This document shows positions 49,205 through 56,076 of a DNA stretch of 64,000 nucleotides, piece by piece. Made by a program: the position numbers and the translations under genes. The first letter of the stretch is position 1; every line of letters starts with the position of its first letter. The notes beneath the pieces were generated by a model. The model had not been told where the DNA came from. It was given only the letters and a program-made list of their open reading frames with translations, and made no database searches. Source of the stretch: a virus. Location of the stretch: positions 1-64,000 of the IMG/VR virus record IMGVR_UViG_3300031823_000006; one strand, 5' to 3'.

Positions 49205-49216
49205 CCCCCCCCCCCC
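49205..49216. repeat. 12-base G/C homopolymer
   Basis: Plus strand has 12 C residues in the gap between two genes. Together with runs at 32613 and 59522 it is exceptional in this genome and could be a slippage site or a sequencing artefact. Confidence 0.7.
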
Positions 49217-49229
49217 GACGATCTAGGCA

Positions 49230-49559
49230 TCACAGTCGCACCGCGCGAGCTTCGAGCAGCGGCATCTGCATCCCCACAAGGTTCTCCGCGATCAACCGCG
49301 CAATCGACGCTGCCCGCGTCAACGGCCCGAGCGGATCATCACCACTCGACGGCGAGCCCTGTCCGAGCTCGAAGTTGACCAGCACGGTCCCGTCGTCAGC
49401 CGACACGATCGGGTGATCTCCAACGTCAGCGAAGCGCCTTGTCGGACGCCCGTGGAGCTCCATCGTGCCGAGCAGCGCATCCATGACCGAGCTCGCCGTC
49501 AGCCCGTCCACCGCAACCATCTTCACCGTGCAGTCCCACCGCACAACCTCGTCCATCAT
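49230..49559 (-). CDS. hypothetical protein
   Basis: 109 residues headed by a start-associated element. WDCTVKMVAVDGLTASSVMD and SADDGTVLVNFELGQGSPSS are strands of an alpha/beta fold, followed by LTRAASIARLIAENLVGMQM helix. No family recognised. Confidence 0.55.
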   Translation of the reverse strand: MMDEVVRWDCTVKMVAVDGLTASSVMDALLGTMELHGRPTRRFADVGDHPIVSADDGTVLVNFELGQGSPSSGDDPLGPLTRAASIARLIAENLVGMQMPLLEARAVRL

Positions 49560-49561
49560 GG

Positions 49562-49600
49562 CCTCCTATCGCTCGGGTCAGCGTAGGGTAACAGCATTAC
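49562..49600 (-). promoter_or_regulatory. start-associated element
   Basis: Inverted repeat GTAATGCTGTTAC (49588-49600, one change), box ACCCGAGC (49571-49578), AGGAGG, ATG at 49559. Confidence 0.68.
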
Positions 49601-50061
49601 CCGGCGGAAGGACGGCGCGGCTCGATCAGCACGCGATCCGCGAGCCCCAGCCGCTTCACAGCCCACGAGTGTTCATACTCAGCGCCGGCGCCGGACTGCT
49701 CCTCGAACCTGAACGTCGAGAAGCGCACGACCATCGGACAGTGCCCGCGCTCCCACGTGCAGGGCTCACCCTTCGGTCCTCGCACCGTGCAGTAGCGCGC
49801 GCTGTGCGTCGCTCCACCGATGCCTGCCTTCCATCCCAACCTGACGAACGCCTTGTGTCGCAGGTTGCCGCGCATCGACCTGTCCGTCAGCCACGACTTC
49901 GCTTCGAGCGTCACCGACTGCACACGCCCTTCCTTACTCATCGTGTCCCGCGGCCACTGGAGCAGCACACACCACCACCGCCAGCGCCCACGTGCCTGCA
50001 CGCGCACGCGCACCATGAGCTCGCGGTGCTTACGCCGGCGTGTGCTCCACGGCCCACGCAT
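49597..50061 (-). CDS. hypothetical basic protein
   Basis: 154 residues from ATG 50061, with GAAGGTCGAG before it; longer upstream starts lie in the SEC-C gene. Tryptophan- and arginine-rich (HRELMVRVRVQARGRWRWWC), then ARYCTVRGPKGEPCTWERGH with several Cys/His. May bind nucleic acids. Confidence 0.5.
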   Translation of the reverse strand: MRGPWSTRRRKHRELMVRVRVQARGRWRWWCVLLQWPRDTMSKEGRVQSVTLEAKSWLTDRSMRGNLRHKAFVRLGWKAGIGGATHSARYCTVRGPKGEPCTWERGHCPMVVRFSTFRFEEQSGAGAEYEHSWAVKRLGLADRVLIEPRRPSAG

Positions 50062-50069
50062 CTCGACCT

Positions 50070-50537
50070 TCAGGCGCCGTGACAGTGCTTCCACTTCTTC
50101 CCCGACCCGCACGGACACCGATCGTTCCTGCTGACCGTCTTGCCGGTGCGCGGATCACGCCCAAACGCGCGGCCCTGCGTCTCGCCCTCACACGAGCGTC
50201 GGAACGTCGTCGTCTCGGGATCGTAGACGTACCAGCACACCACGGCGTCGAACGGTGGCCGCTGCTCCCACGCATCCCACACACCGCTCGGCTTCTCGCA
50301 ATGCGCGCACGTGCCGCCACCGTCGAGCACCGTCTCCAACAGCCGCAACGCCGCGCGCAACGGGTTGAGCGCGCCTGCTGCCTCGAACTGCCAGCCGTCG
50401 ATCGTTGGGAACTCAGCAGCCACGAGCCACAGCGTCGGCTCGTCGTCATCGTGATAGCGGACCTGCACCTGCTTGGCGCCAGTGCGGCCGATCAAGTCGA
50501 TGCAGGCAAGGAAGCGAGGATCGCCGGCGTCGGTCAT
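50070..50537 (-). CDS. SEC-C motif protein
   Basis: 155 residues from ATG 50537. An alpha/beta first part ([20 protein letters not shown]), then [20 protein letters not shown], and at the extreme end [20 protein letters not shown], the CPCGSGKK(x)K(x)CH zinc motif of SecA tails and SEC-C proteins. Such motifs mediate binding to SecB, ribosomes or other partners. Role in the phage unknown. Confidence 0.75.
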   Translation of the reverse strand: MTDAGDPRFLACIDLIGRTGAKQVQVRYHDDDEPTLWLVAAEFPTIDGWQFEAAGALNPLRAALRLLETVLDGGGTCAHCEKPSGVWDAWEQRPPFDAVVCWYVYDPETTTFRRSCEGETQGRAFGRDPRTGKTVSRNDRCPCGSGKKWKHCHGA

Positions 50538-50752
50538 CCGTGGCCCTTCGGCGTTGCGAGCTCCAACACGACGACGCCAGCGTGCATGTGCCCACGCACC
50601 ACCGGCACGCCTCGCCGGCGTTCGTGCTCTACCTGCGCCGCCACGATCGCGTCGCCCTGTCCGTTCTGCTCGACCTCGCGCAGATACCGTTGCCATTGCT
50701 CCAGGCCAGCACGACACCGCTCCATCACTTCGCGCACGTAGTCGTCGGTCAT
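50534..50752 (-). CDS. small hypothetical protein
   Basis: 72 residues, helix at the start ([20 protein letters not shown]) and strand-rich end ([20 protein letters not shown]). Coupled to both neighbours by ATGA. Confidence 0.5.
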   Translation of the reverse strand: MTDDYVREVMERCRAGLEQWQRYLREVEQNGQGDAIVAAQVEHERRRGVPVVRGHMHAGVVVLELATPKGHG

Positions 50753-51063
50753 CCGCCGAGCTCCATGCGCAGCCCGTCGATCCCGTCACCGATCATGCGC
50801 TCCCAGCGCGGCTCGCCTGCGCTGTGAATGAACTCAGCGGACCAGTTGACCAGCGCTATACGCTCACCCGTGACGCTGCTCTGATGCCCCATCACGTTCC
50901 GCACGCGCAGTTCGACCATCAGTTTGTCCGGCAAGTCGGGTGCTTGGCGCTCGACGCGCATCAGCACTTGCCACTCGTACAGCGGCGGGATCACGTCCAG
51001 CGCACGCTCGAACACCGCCGCGGCGAACGCGCCCATCCGCTCCAGCTTCAACCACTCCTGCAC
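50749..51063 (-). CDS. hypothetical protein
   Basis: 104 residues from GTG 51063, two bases after the preceding stop. [20 protein letters not shown] helix then strands [20 protein letters not shown] and [17 protein letters not shown]. No family recognised. Confidence 0.5.
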   Translation of the reverse strand: MQEWLKLERMGAFAAAVFERALDVIPPLYEWQVLMRVERQAPDLPDKLMVELRVRNVMGHQSSVTGERIALVNWSAEFIHSAGEPRWERMIGDGIDGLRMELGG

Positions 51064-51065
51064 GA

Positions 51066-51488
51066 CTACTCGCCGGCGTTCGCTGCGATCTGCCTGCGCA
51101 CAGCATCGCCGGCGCACTCCAGCATCCCGACCATCTCCCACAGCGTCACGTCGCCGCCCTGACGCCAGAAGATCGAACGGTTGCCGTCCGGGTCCTCGCC
51201 ACGCACGAGCACCAGGATTCCCTCCGGCGCCCACCCGTCCGGTACTTCGGGATCGTCCAGCGGGACGCCCATCGCGCCCGTCTCCGCGACGTTGATCTTC
51301 ACGCCACCACCCACGAGCGTCGCCAACGGCACCTTCCCGATCGCCGCGGCCAACGCCGCGCGCAACTGCTTCTCGTCCTTCACCCGCAACTGCGTGACTG
51401 GCTTCTCCTGCGCCTGCTGCGTCTTCGTCAGCAGCGTGCGCTTGAACGCCTCCACAGCCTCGTCGGGTAGGTCATCAGCCAACGCCAT
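51066..51488 (-). CDS. hypothetical protein
   Basis: 140 residues from ATG 51488, since GGAGGTT lies just upstream (an ATG at 51500 overlaps that site). Helical part (LPDEAVEAFKRTLLTKTQQA), then GIGKVPLATLVGGG-like segment (exact: IGKVPLATLVGGGVKINVAE) and a beta region PEGILVLVRGEDPDGNRSIF. No family recognised. Confidence 0.55.
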   Translation of the reverse strand: MALADDLPDEAVEAFKRTLLTKTQQAQEKPVTQLRVKDEKQLRAALAAAIGKVPLATLVGGGVKINVAETGAMGVPLDDPEVPDGWAPEGILVLVRGEDPDGNRSIFWRQGGDVTLWEMVGMLECAGDAVRRQIAANAGE

Positions 51489-51493
51489 CTCAA

Positions 51494-51533
51494 CCTCCAT
51501 CGCTCGGGTATCGCGGGATCGTAACAGCGTTAC
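51494..51533 (-). promoter_or_regulatory. start-associated element
   Basis: Inverted repeat GTAACGCTGTTAC (51521-51533), box ACCCGAGC (51502-51509), GGAGG, ATG 51488. It lies immediately downstream of the tRNA gene. Confidence 0.7.
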
Positions 51534-51540
51534 CCGTCAA

Positions 51541-51627
51541 GTGCTCGGGGCGGGACTCGAACCCGCACGCCACGAAGGGCAGCCGATTTTAAGTCGGCCG
51601 CGTCTGACCAATTTCGCCACCCGAGCA
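51541..51627 (-). tRNA. tRNA-Leu, anticodon TAA (reads UUA)
   Basis: Minus strand folds as a type II tRNA: acceptor TGCTCGG with CCGAGCA, D arm with GGTCAGA, anticodon stem GCCGA/TCGGC around the loop CTTAAAA (anticodon TAA), a long variable arm TGCCCTTCGTGGCG and a T arm GCGGGTTCGAGTCCCGC. The CCA end is not encoded. The UUA codon is rare in high-GC genomes, so this tRNA resembles the regulatory bldA tRNA of streptomycetes in specificity. Confidence 0.92.
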
Positions 51628-51633
51628 AACGAC

Positions 51634-51663
51634 GACGGGCGCCCCCACTAGAGAGCGCCCGTC
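51634..51663 (-). terminator. hairpin between coiled-coil gene and tRNA
   Basis: Perfect nine-base arms GACGGGCGC and GCGCCCGTC, loop 12 nt, GC-rich, followed by GTCGTTTGC on the minus strand. It lies upstream of the tRNA; it may end the previous transcript or define the tRNA 5' end. Confidence 0.6.
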
Positions 51664-51759
51664 GCGTACTGCATCCTCGGAGTGCCGGCCCTTACCAGCG
51701 CCGAAGCGCTACTCCAGACCACGAGCTCGGAACCCGTGGCGTCCGGCGATGGAAGATGG

Positions 51760-52125
51760 TCAGGCCGCCGCGGTGTCTTCACCCAGCGTCTTGACGTGAG
51801 CGGCCAGTTCGGTGTCGGCCGTCTTCAAGGACGTGTCCACTTCGCCGGCGAGAGTCGAAAGCTGCGTCGCCTCTTCGTCGGTGAGCGCGCCCTGCGCCTG
51901 CTTTTCGAGCAGTCCCTTCAGTTCGGTGAACTTTTCACCGGACTCCTGCACAGCTTCGGCCGCCTGCACGACAATCGCGTTGTCGTCCTTCACGTCCGCG
52001 TCCAGCCCTTCGAGCTCCTGCTTGACCGCTTCGCCTGCTGCGTCCATCTTGCGTATCTCCCTTGTCAGAGCGTCGAGCTTCCGAAGGATCGCTCGCTCGC
52101 CCGGTGAATAACAGTGGTCGTTCAT
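51760..52125 (-). CDS. coiled-coil protein
   Basis: 121 residues from ATG 52125 (MNDHCYSPGERAILRKLDAL). Heptads run through REIRKMDAAGEAVKQELEGL, DNAIVVQAAEAVQESGEKFT and on to the end. The acidic, alanine-rich coiled coil is followed by the hairpin. No role recognised; it could be a structural spacer or a packaging accessory. Confidence 0.55.
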   Translation of the reverse strand: MNDHCYSPGERAILRKLDALTREIRKMDAAGEAVKQELEGLDADVKDDNAIVVQAAEAVQESGEKFTELKGLLEKQAQGALTDEEATQLSTLAGEVDTSLKTADTELAAHVKTLGEDTAAA

Positions 52126-52159
52126 CTGCGCGAGCCTACACCTTCGAGCGGCATCGTGC

Positions 52160-52390
52160 TCACAGGTACTCGCCGCTCAAGATCAGGAACTCGCCGGCCG
52201 CTGCGCGCCGCTCATCGCGGGTAGAGCTCCGGTCCACCATCGCCCGCGAAGAAGCCTGCAACGGCTCGGGCAAACGCTCGTGTTCGGGCTCGATCACGGG
52301 CAGCGGCTCGAACGACTGCATGGCGAAGTCCATCCGCAGCTTGAAGCGCAACTCGTCGTAGTCGAGCGAATACGGATCATCGCTCCTCAC
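52160..52390 (-). CDS. short protein copying the capsid C-terminal motif
   Basis: 76 residues from GTG 52390 (GTGA overlap). Its first 21 residues after the start, DDPYSLDYDELRFKLRMDF and two more, align with the end of the major capsid protein, SDPYTLDWDEIKFKIRQLF: about 11 of 21 identical and most others conservative. The remaining part (PLPVIEPEHERLPEPLQASS) is unrelated. It might compete with or assist capsid assembly. Confidence 0.6.
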   Translation of the reverse strand: MRSDDPYSLDYDELRFKLRMDFAMQSFEPLPVIEPEHERLPEPLQASSRAMVDRSSTRDERRAAAGEFLILSGEYL

Positions 52391-53088
52391 GACTGCACGA
52401 CCTCGGCGTCCGTGACCGGCTCCGTCGCCGGCGGTAGCTGCTGAACGCCCGACCACTCCGCCACCTGCGCACGGAGCTCCTGCGGTGTGATCGTCCCAGC
52501 TTCGAGGCGATCGAGCAGCCGATCGAGCACGTCCGCGAGCTCGCGCACTTCGATCAGGTGGCGCATCGTCCCGAGCTCGTGCGGCAGCTTCCCGACGCCC
52601 TGCAAGAGCTCGCGTACCTCCTTCACGAGCCGACGCCACTCCCGGCCTGCCGCGACCACCACCGCCTCGTGCTCGCTCGTCTGCACGAGCCCGGCCATCG
52701 TGTCGCGCATCACCGTGAGCTCGTTCAGCATCGACTCGATCAACTCCACCGGGTCGCGGTCCAACGGACGCACCGCGTCGCCCTCCTCGACGTGCTTCAG
52801 GTAGTCATCGACCACCCGTTCGAGCGTGCGGCGCTGACGACCATCGCGCTTGACGATCTCAGCCCACGGTTGCTTCTCGAACACGCGCCAGTGGATCACC
52901 CACCGATCCATCACATTGCGGCGCCACCCGCTCGTGATCTTGCCCTTCACCGGCGAGCGTTTTGCGCGCTTCGAGCTCGCCTTCTTCGCCGGCGGTCGGG
53001 GGGATCGCTTCGCTGCCGCGGGCTTTCGTGTCGTCTTTGTGTTGCGAGCCTTCGGTTTCTGCGACGTTGATTCTCGCTTTGCCGCCAT
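52387..53088 (-). CDS. basic protein with H1-like tail, possible small terminase
   Basis: 233 residues from ATG 53088. The first 55 are Lys/Ala/Pro-rich (KPAAAKRSPRPPAKKASSKR), like histone H1 or AlgP tails. Then DRWVIHWRVFEKQPWAEIVK and RRTLERVVDDYLKHVEEGDA suggest a helix-turn-helix, followed by long helices up to RQLIEVREL-type segment (exact: MRHLIEVRELADVLDRLLDR). DNA-binding start plus oligomer-forming helices fit a small terminase, but it lies 14 kb from the large subunit. Confidence 0.5.
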   Translation of the reverse strand: MAAKRESTSQKPKARNTKTTRKPAAAKRSPRPPAKKASSKRAKRSPVKGKITSGWRRNVMDRWVIHWRVFEKQPWAEIVKRDGRQRRTLERVVDDYLKHVEEGDAVRPLDRDPVELIESMLNELTVMRDTMAGLVQTSEHEAVVVAAGREWRRLVKEVRELLQGVGKLPHELGTMRHLIEVRELADVLDRLLDRLEAGTITPQELRAQVAEWSGVQQLPPATEPVTDAEVVQS

Positions 53089-53110
53089 GTGTGCAGCGTA
53101 CACCCGGCGT

Positions 53111-53374
53111 CTACTGGTATGTGATGCGGTCCAGGCGCTCCGCGATCTGGAGCGGTGCTGTGGGATGCACGTCGAAGAAGCCCCTGCACACCGCCTGCTC
53201 GCCGTCCAGCGTGTCGTGACAGATGATCGCGGACTCGTGCGCCTTCGCGCTGTCCACCATTTCGCGCACACGGCCACGGTGTAGGCGCATCAGGTTCCCC
53301 GGTCTGAAGATGCACGTCGAGCACATCTCCGCGCACACGTGGACACGACCATCACGGTACGGCGGCGAGCTCAC
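53111..53374 (-). CDS. four-cysteine protein (CSTCIFRPGNLM type)
   Basis: 87 residues from GTG 53374 (GTGA overlap). HVCAEMCSTCIFRPGNLMRL, later SAIICHDTLDGEQAVCRGFF give four cysteines with C-x2-C...C...C spacing. Proteins with the CxTCIFRPGN motif are common in actinobacteria and their phages and have no known function; an Fe-S or zinc site is likely. Confidence 0.65.
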   Translation of the reverse strand: MSSPPYRDGRVHVCAEMCSTCIFRPGNLMRLHRGRVREMVDSAKAHESAIICHDTLDGEQAVCRGFFDVHPTAPLQIAERLDRITYQ

Positions 53375-53535
53375 GCCGGCCACGTCACCCACGTCAGGCA
53401 GCCCGGCCCGTACATCTCCAGGTAGAACCACATCAGCCACTCCGCGCGCCGCCACTCGAACGTCGAGCCGAACTGGCGCACTATCATCGTGACCTCGATC
53501 GGTGTCGCCTCGATCTCGATTCCCTCAGCGTGCAT
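53371..53535 (-). CDS. 54-residue aromatic protein
   Basis: ATG 53535 to TGA 53371 (MHAEGIEIEATPIEVTMIVR then FEWRRAEWLMWFYLEMYGPG). Two strands followed by a tryptophan-rich helix. Overlaps both neighbours, so the frame is well supported by packing. Confidence 0.55.
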   Translation of the reverse strand: MHAEGIEIEATPIEVTMIVRQFGSTFEWRRAEWLMWFYLEMYGPGCLTWVTWPA

Positions 53536-53917
53536 CGCACGTCCCTCCCGCCGGCGGCAACATCAACCGCGGCGCAGGGAGCTCCAACGGCTCCTCGATC
53601 GCATCTACGTCCACAATCCCAGCCGCGCGCCGCGCTTGCGCGCTCATCCGTTCGAGGAAGGCGTCCAGCGCGTCCTCAAAGCGCGCCTCCCACTCCACGG
53701 GATCGGCGCCCAGCGTGGGCACCACATACCATTCACGGCCGCGCTTACGCGCCAGCACACGCTCACGGTGGCGCCTCGCCGCTGGCCCCCTATAGCTCGT
53801 GATCGGCTCCGTCAAGAGCAGCGGGTCCTCCAGCGTGTCCTCGTCCTCGTCGTAGCCGTAGACCTCCGGGTTGCCCGTCATGTAGTCGCGCTGCACGTAG
53901 ATGATGACGATGCTCAA
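53525..53917 (-). CDS. hypothetical protein
   Basis: 130 residues starting with a strand (MSIVIIYVQRDYMTGNPEVY), a basic loop RRHRERVLARKRGREWYVVP and a helix WEARFEDALDAFLERMSAQA, ending in a Pro-rich tail. No family recognised. Confidence 0.5.
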   Translation of the reverse strand: MSIVIIYVQRDYMTGNPEVYGYDEDEDTLEDPLLLTEPITSYRGPAARRHRERVLARKRGREWYVVPTLGADPVEWEARFEDALDAFLERMSAQARRAAGIVDVDAIEEPLELPAPRLMLPPAGGTCDAR

Positions 53918-54162
53918 CGGATCGCCGCCGCCTTCTCCGTCAGCCTGAACGTGTGGCCGATCGAGTGCGAGCGCCGGCGTTCGACGTAGCCCTCAGCGAG
54001 CGCTTCACGCAGCACCTTCCGCACACGCGGCTCGCCCATCTCCCGACCGTTCAACGTCGTGTGTCGAGCGATCCTGAACGGCTCCGTCCAGCGATCGAGC
54101 ATCGGCGTCTGCCGTTCCGCTTCGCGCAGCCCGACGATCACCACGCGCATGACGACGTTCAT
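53914..54162 (-). CDS. winged-helix-like small protein
   Basis: 82 residues from ATG 54162 (MNVVMRVVIVGLREAERQTP). RVRKVLREALAEGYVERRRS is a recognition-helix-like segment followed by a strand GHTFRLTEKAAAI, a typical winged-helix end. Coupled to the TGT-like gene. May regulate transcription. Confidence 0.5.
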   Translation of the reverse strand: MNVVMRVVIVGLREAERQTPMLDRWTEPFRIARHTTLNGREMGEPRVRKVLREALAEGYVERRRSHSIGHTFRLTEKAAAIR

Positions 54163-54815
54163 GCCGCGAGCTCCAGCGCACCTTGACCTGGCGCTGGCCG
54201 TGGAGCTCCGCTCACGAACCGCAGCCCGTTCTCCAGGTGCGTCTTGCGCCACTTCACCCACTTCGTCCCGTCCACGCTGTCGCAGCCGATCGAGCGCGCA
54301 TAGTCGATCCGCTTCTTCGAGTTGACGCGGCCCATGTGGACCCACTTGCCGCGCCGCTTCGCCTCGGCCACGATCTCACGGATGCGCGGTCCCAGCTTCT
54401 CCTCATCGGTCGCGCAGCCGATGAACAACGCCGCGATCGACCCCCACGGCACACCACGCGGATCGTACTCGCAGCCGTCCTCCTGGATCACGTAGGCGAC
54501 GGGCAAGCCACGCATCAGGATCGCCGGCGCGTACTCCTCAAACAGCAGGTCCGTCAGCCCAGCGTCACCCACCACGTCGGGCGACGTGACGAACCTGCAC
54601 CCCGGCACGCCGGCGATCGAGTCCAGCATCTCCTCGAACGCCGCGGCGGCCTCAGCAGTCCAGCCTTGGAAAGCGTCGTTATCCGCAGCCCACGGGATGC
54701 CGCGCGCCGCCGTCAAGCGGATGCCGCGATGCTGGCGCGGCTGCACGAGCCGTCCAAGGCACGGGTGCTCGTGTTCGATCATCTGCGCCTCGGCCTGCGT
54801 CGCCAATAGCAGCAT
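54159..54815 (-). CDS. TGT/DpdA-like protein
   Basis: 218 residues. RGIPWAADNDAFQGWTAEAA, then CRFVTSPDVVGDAGLTDLLF, VPWGSIAALFIGCATDEEKL, and the clear ending RGKWVHMGRVNSKKRIDYAR with IGCDSVDGT. This pattern belongs to a phage and actinobacterial group related to tRNA-guanine transglycosylases. TGT-like DpdA enzymes insert 7-deazaguanine bases into DNA, protecting phages from restriction. No preQ0 synthesis genes are seen in the window, so the substrate would come from the host or from genes outside. The family link is by memory of the motif, not by search. Confidence 0.55.
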   Translation of the reverse strand: MLLLATQAEAQMIEHEHPCLGRLVQPRQHRGIRLTAARGIPWAADNDAFQGWTAEAAAAFEEMLDSIAGVPGCRFVTSPDVVGDAGLTDLLFEEYAPAILMRGLPVAYVIQEDGCEYDPRGVPWGSIAALFIGCATDEEKLGPRIREIVAEAKRRGKWVHMGRVNSKKRIDYARSIGCDSVDGTKWVKWRKTHLENGLRFVSGAPRPAPGQGALELAA

Positions 54816-54997
54816 CAGCGCACCCCCGCCGCGATCTGCTCATCTTCCCAGCGCCAGCCCCGCTCCCAATCCTTGCGCTGCCACAGCAGCGTGTACGGAT
54901 TCGCGCTCAGCGGCACCTTCCCGCTGACCTCGTGAGCAGCACGAGCGATGGCGCCCACTTCCCACGCTTTCGACGGGTGCGACGGACGCACGCTCAT
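54815..54997 (-). CDS. small hypothetical protein
   Basis: 60 residues. HPSKAWEVGAIARAAHEVSG, then WQRKDWERGWRWEDEQIAAG; aromatic and charged, with a W-rich helix at the end. Similar short proteins occur beside zinc-ribbon genes in many actinophages. Unknown role. Confidence 0.5.
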   Translation of the reverse strand: MSVRPSHPSKAWEVGAIARAAHEVSGKVPLSANPYTLLWQRKDWERGWRWEDEQIAAGVR

Positions 54998-55170
54998 TCC
55001 GTCACGTCCTCGCTGAAGCGGGAGCTCGCGTCGAGGATGCCAGCCTCGCGCAGCCGCCGGTCGATCTCCTCCGGGTGTTTGTCCTGCATGTGCGCGATCT
55101 CAGCCCACGGGTTGCCCTCCTCGACCTCGAAGCCACACACCGGACACGCGACCTTCGCCGGCGAGCTCAT
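54994..55170 (-). CDS. C2H2 zinc-finger protein
   Basis: 58 residues from ATG 55170. VACPVCGFEVEEGNPWAEIA then HMQDKHPEEIDRRLREA: C-x2-C with H-x4-H in the classical finger arrangement. Overlaps both neighbours by four bases. Likely binds nucleic acid. Confidence 0.65.
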   Translation of the reverse strand: MSSPAKVACPVCGFEVEEGNPWAEIAHMQDKHPEEIDRRLREAGILDASSRFSEDVTE

Positions 55171-55517
55171 TTCACCCTCGCTGCCAGCCACGCCAGCGCG
55201 AGCTCGTGGTCCGCGACCTCTTGATCCGTCGCGTGCGCAGCGTGCGGGTTGGCTCGATCATGCGCGGCGCATTGCTCACAGTCGCGGTGCCAGCCGCCAT
55301 CACTCAGCAGCTTGCCGCCCACGTGCTCGTCCCATTCTGCGCGGAGCTCCGTGTGACGCGCTTCGAGCTCGTCCGTTGCCTTGGCGGCCTTCGGCTCGAT
55401 GAACCCGAACTTCGACCCGCACTCCAAGCAGTAGAACTCGAAGCGACGGAACGCCATCGTGGAAATCAGCGGCACGTCGCAGCACGGACACATCGCCATC
55501 ATCTGCGTGTGGGTCAT
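55167..55517 (-). CDS. zinc-ribbon protein
   Basis: 116 residues from ATG 55517. MMAMCPCCDVPLISTMAFRR and FEFYCLECGSKFGFIEPKAA make a CxxC..CxxC ribbon; a second set WHRDCEQCAAHDRANPHAAH follows in the helix. Probably nucleic acid binding. Confidence 0.65.
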   Translation of the reverse strand: MTHTQMMAMCPCCDVPLISTMAFRRFEFYCLECGSKFGFIEPKAAKATDELEARHTELRAEWDEHVGGKLLSDGGWHRDCEQCAAHDRANPHAAHATDQEVADHELALAWLAARVK

Positions 55518-55762
55518 CGCTCGGGGACCTCCTGTGTCCAACGCTCCTTATGCGCGTGCAGGAGCGCCCGCCCGCGCAGCCCGAACTTCTTCCACCCCTT
55601 CGGCATCTCACAGCAGCGTTCGCCCACCGGCGCCGTGCAGCGCGGGCACGCCACGCGCTCGTGACACGTCCGCACCTTATCCACGTTTTCAGCGGCGACG
55701 CGCATCAGGCGTTCCTCGGTCGTCTCGGTCATGCCAAGTTGCTCGTGCTCGAAGCTCGTCAT
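55514..55762 (-). CDS. zinc-binding protein of phage type
   Basis: 82 residues from ATG 55762 (MTSFEHEQLGMTETTEERLM). VACPRCTAPVGERCCEMPKG, GLRGRALLHAHKERW form the CPxC..(x)C...H..H pattern common to small actinobacterial proteins that occur with restriction or transcription genes. Coupled in a run of ATGA overlaps. Confidence 0.6.
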   Translation of the reverse strand: MTSFEHEQLGMTETTEERLMRVAAENVDKVRTCHERVACPRCTAPVGERCCEMPKGWKKFGLRGRALLHAHKERWTQEVPER

Positions 55763-56076
55763 TGTGGCTCCAGGGAGAGCTCCATCAGTCTCTCCTCGCT
55801 CCACCTGCACGGCTCGACCTTGAACACCACACCGTTGTCGAGCGTTAGCGCGAGCTCCGTCCAGTCGCAGTCAACGGCGCGACCACCACCAGGCGCATCC
55901 GGCTCGCCGGCGGCAGCGACGATCGTGCGCCCCACCAGCGACTCAGCGAGCGCGACCAGCGTCGCCTCGCGCTTCTGCTTGACAGTCTCCCGCGCCTTCG
56001 CGCTCGCCTGCTCCTGGCGCTCGCGCTCCCACCGGCGCACCTTGTCGATCTCGGCCTGCGTCGGCTTGGCGGTCAC
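55759..56076 (-). CDS. hypothetical protein
   Basis: 105 residues from GTG 56076 (GTGA overlap). A charged helix (IDKVRRWERERQEQASAKAR) is followed by beta strands LTLDNGVVFKVEPCRWSEER. No family recognised. Confidence 0.5.
   Translation of the reverse strand: MTAKPTQAEIDKVRRWERERQEQASAKARETVKQKREATLVALAESLVGRTIVAAAGEPDAPGGGRAVDCDWTELALTLDNGVVFKVEPCRWSEERLMELSLEPQ

Noticed and set aside
39627-52145. 12-mer AAGGTGTAGGCT shared by 39630 and 52135 regions
   Set aside because: Repeated 12-mers are expected by chance in 64 kb of GC-rich sequence.
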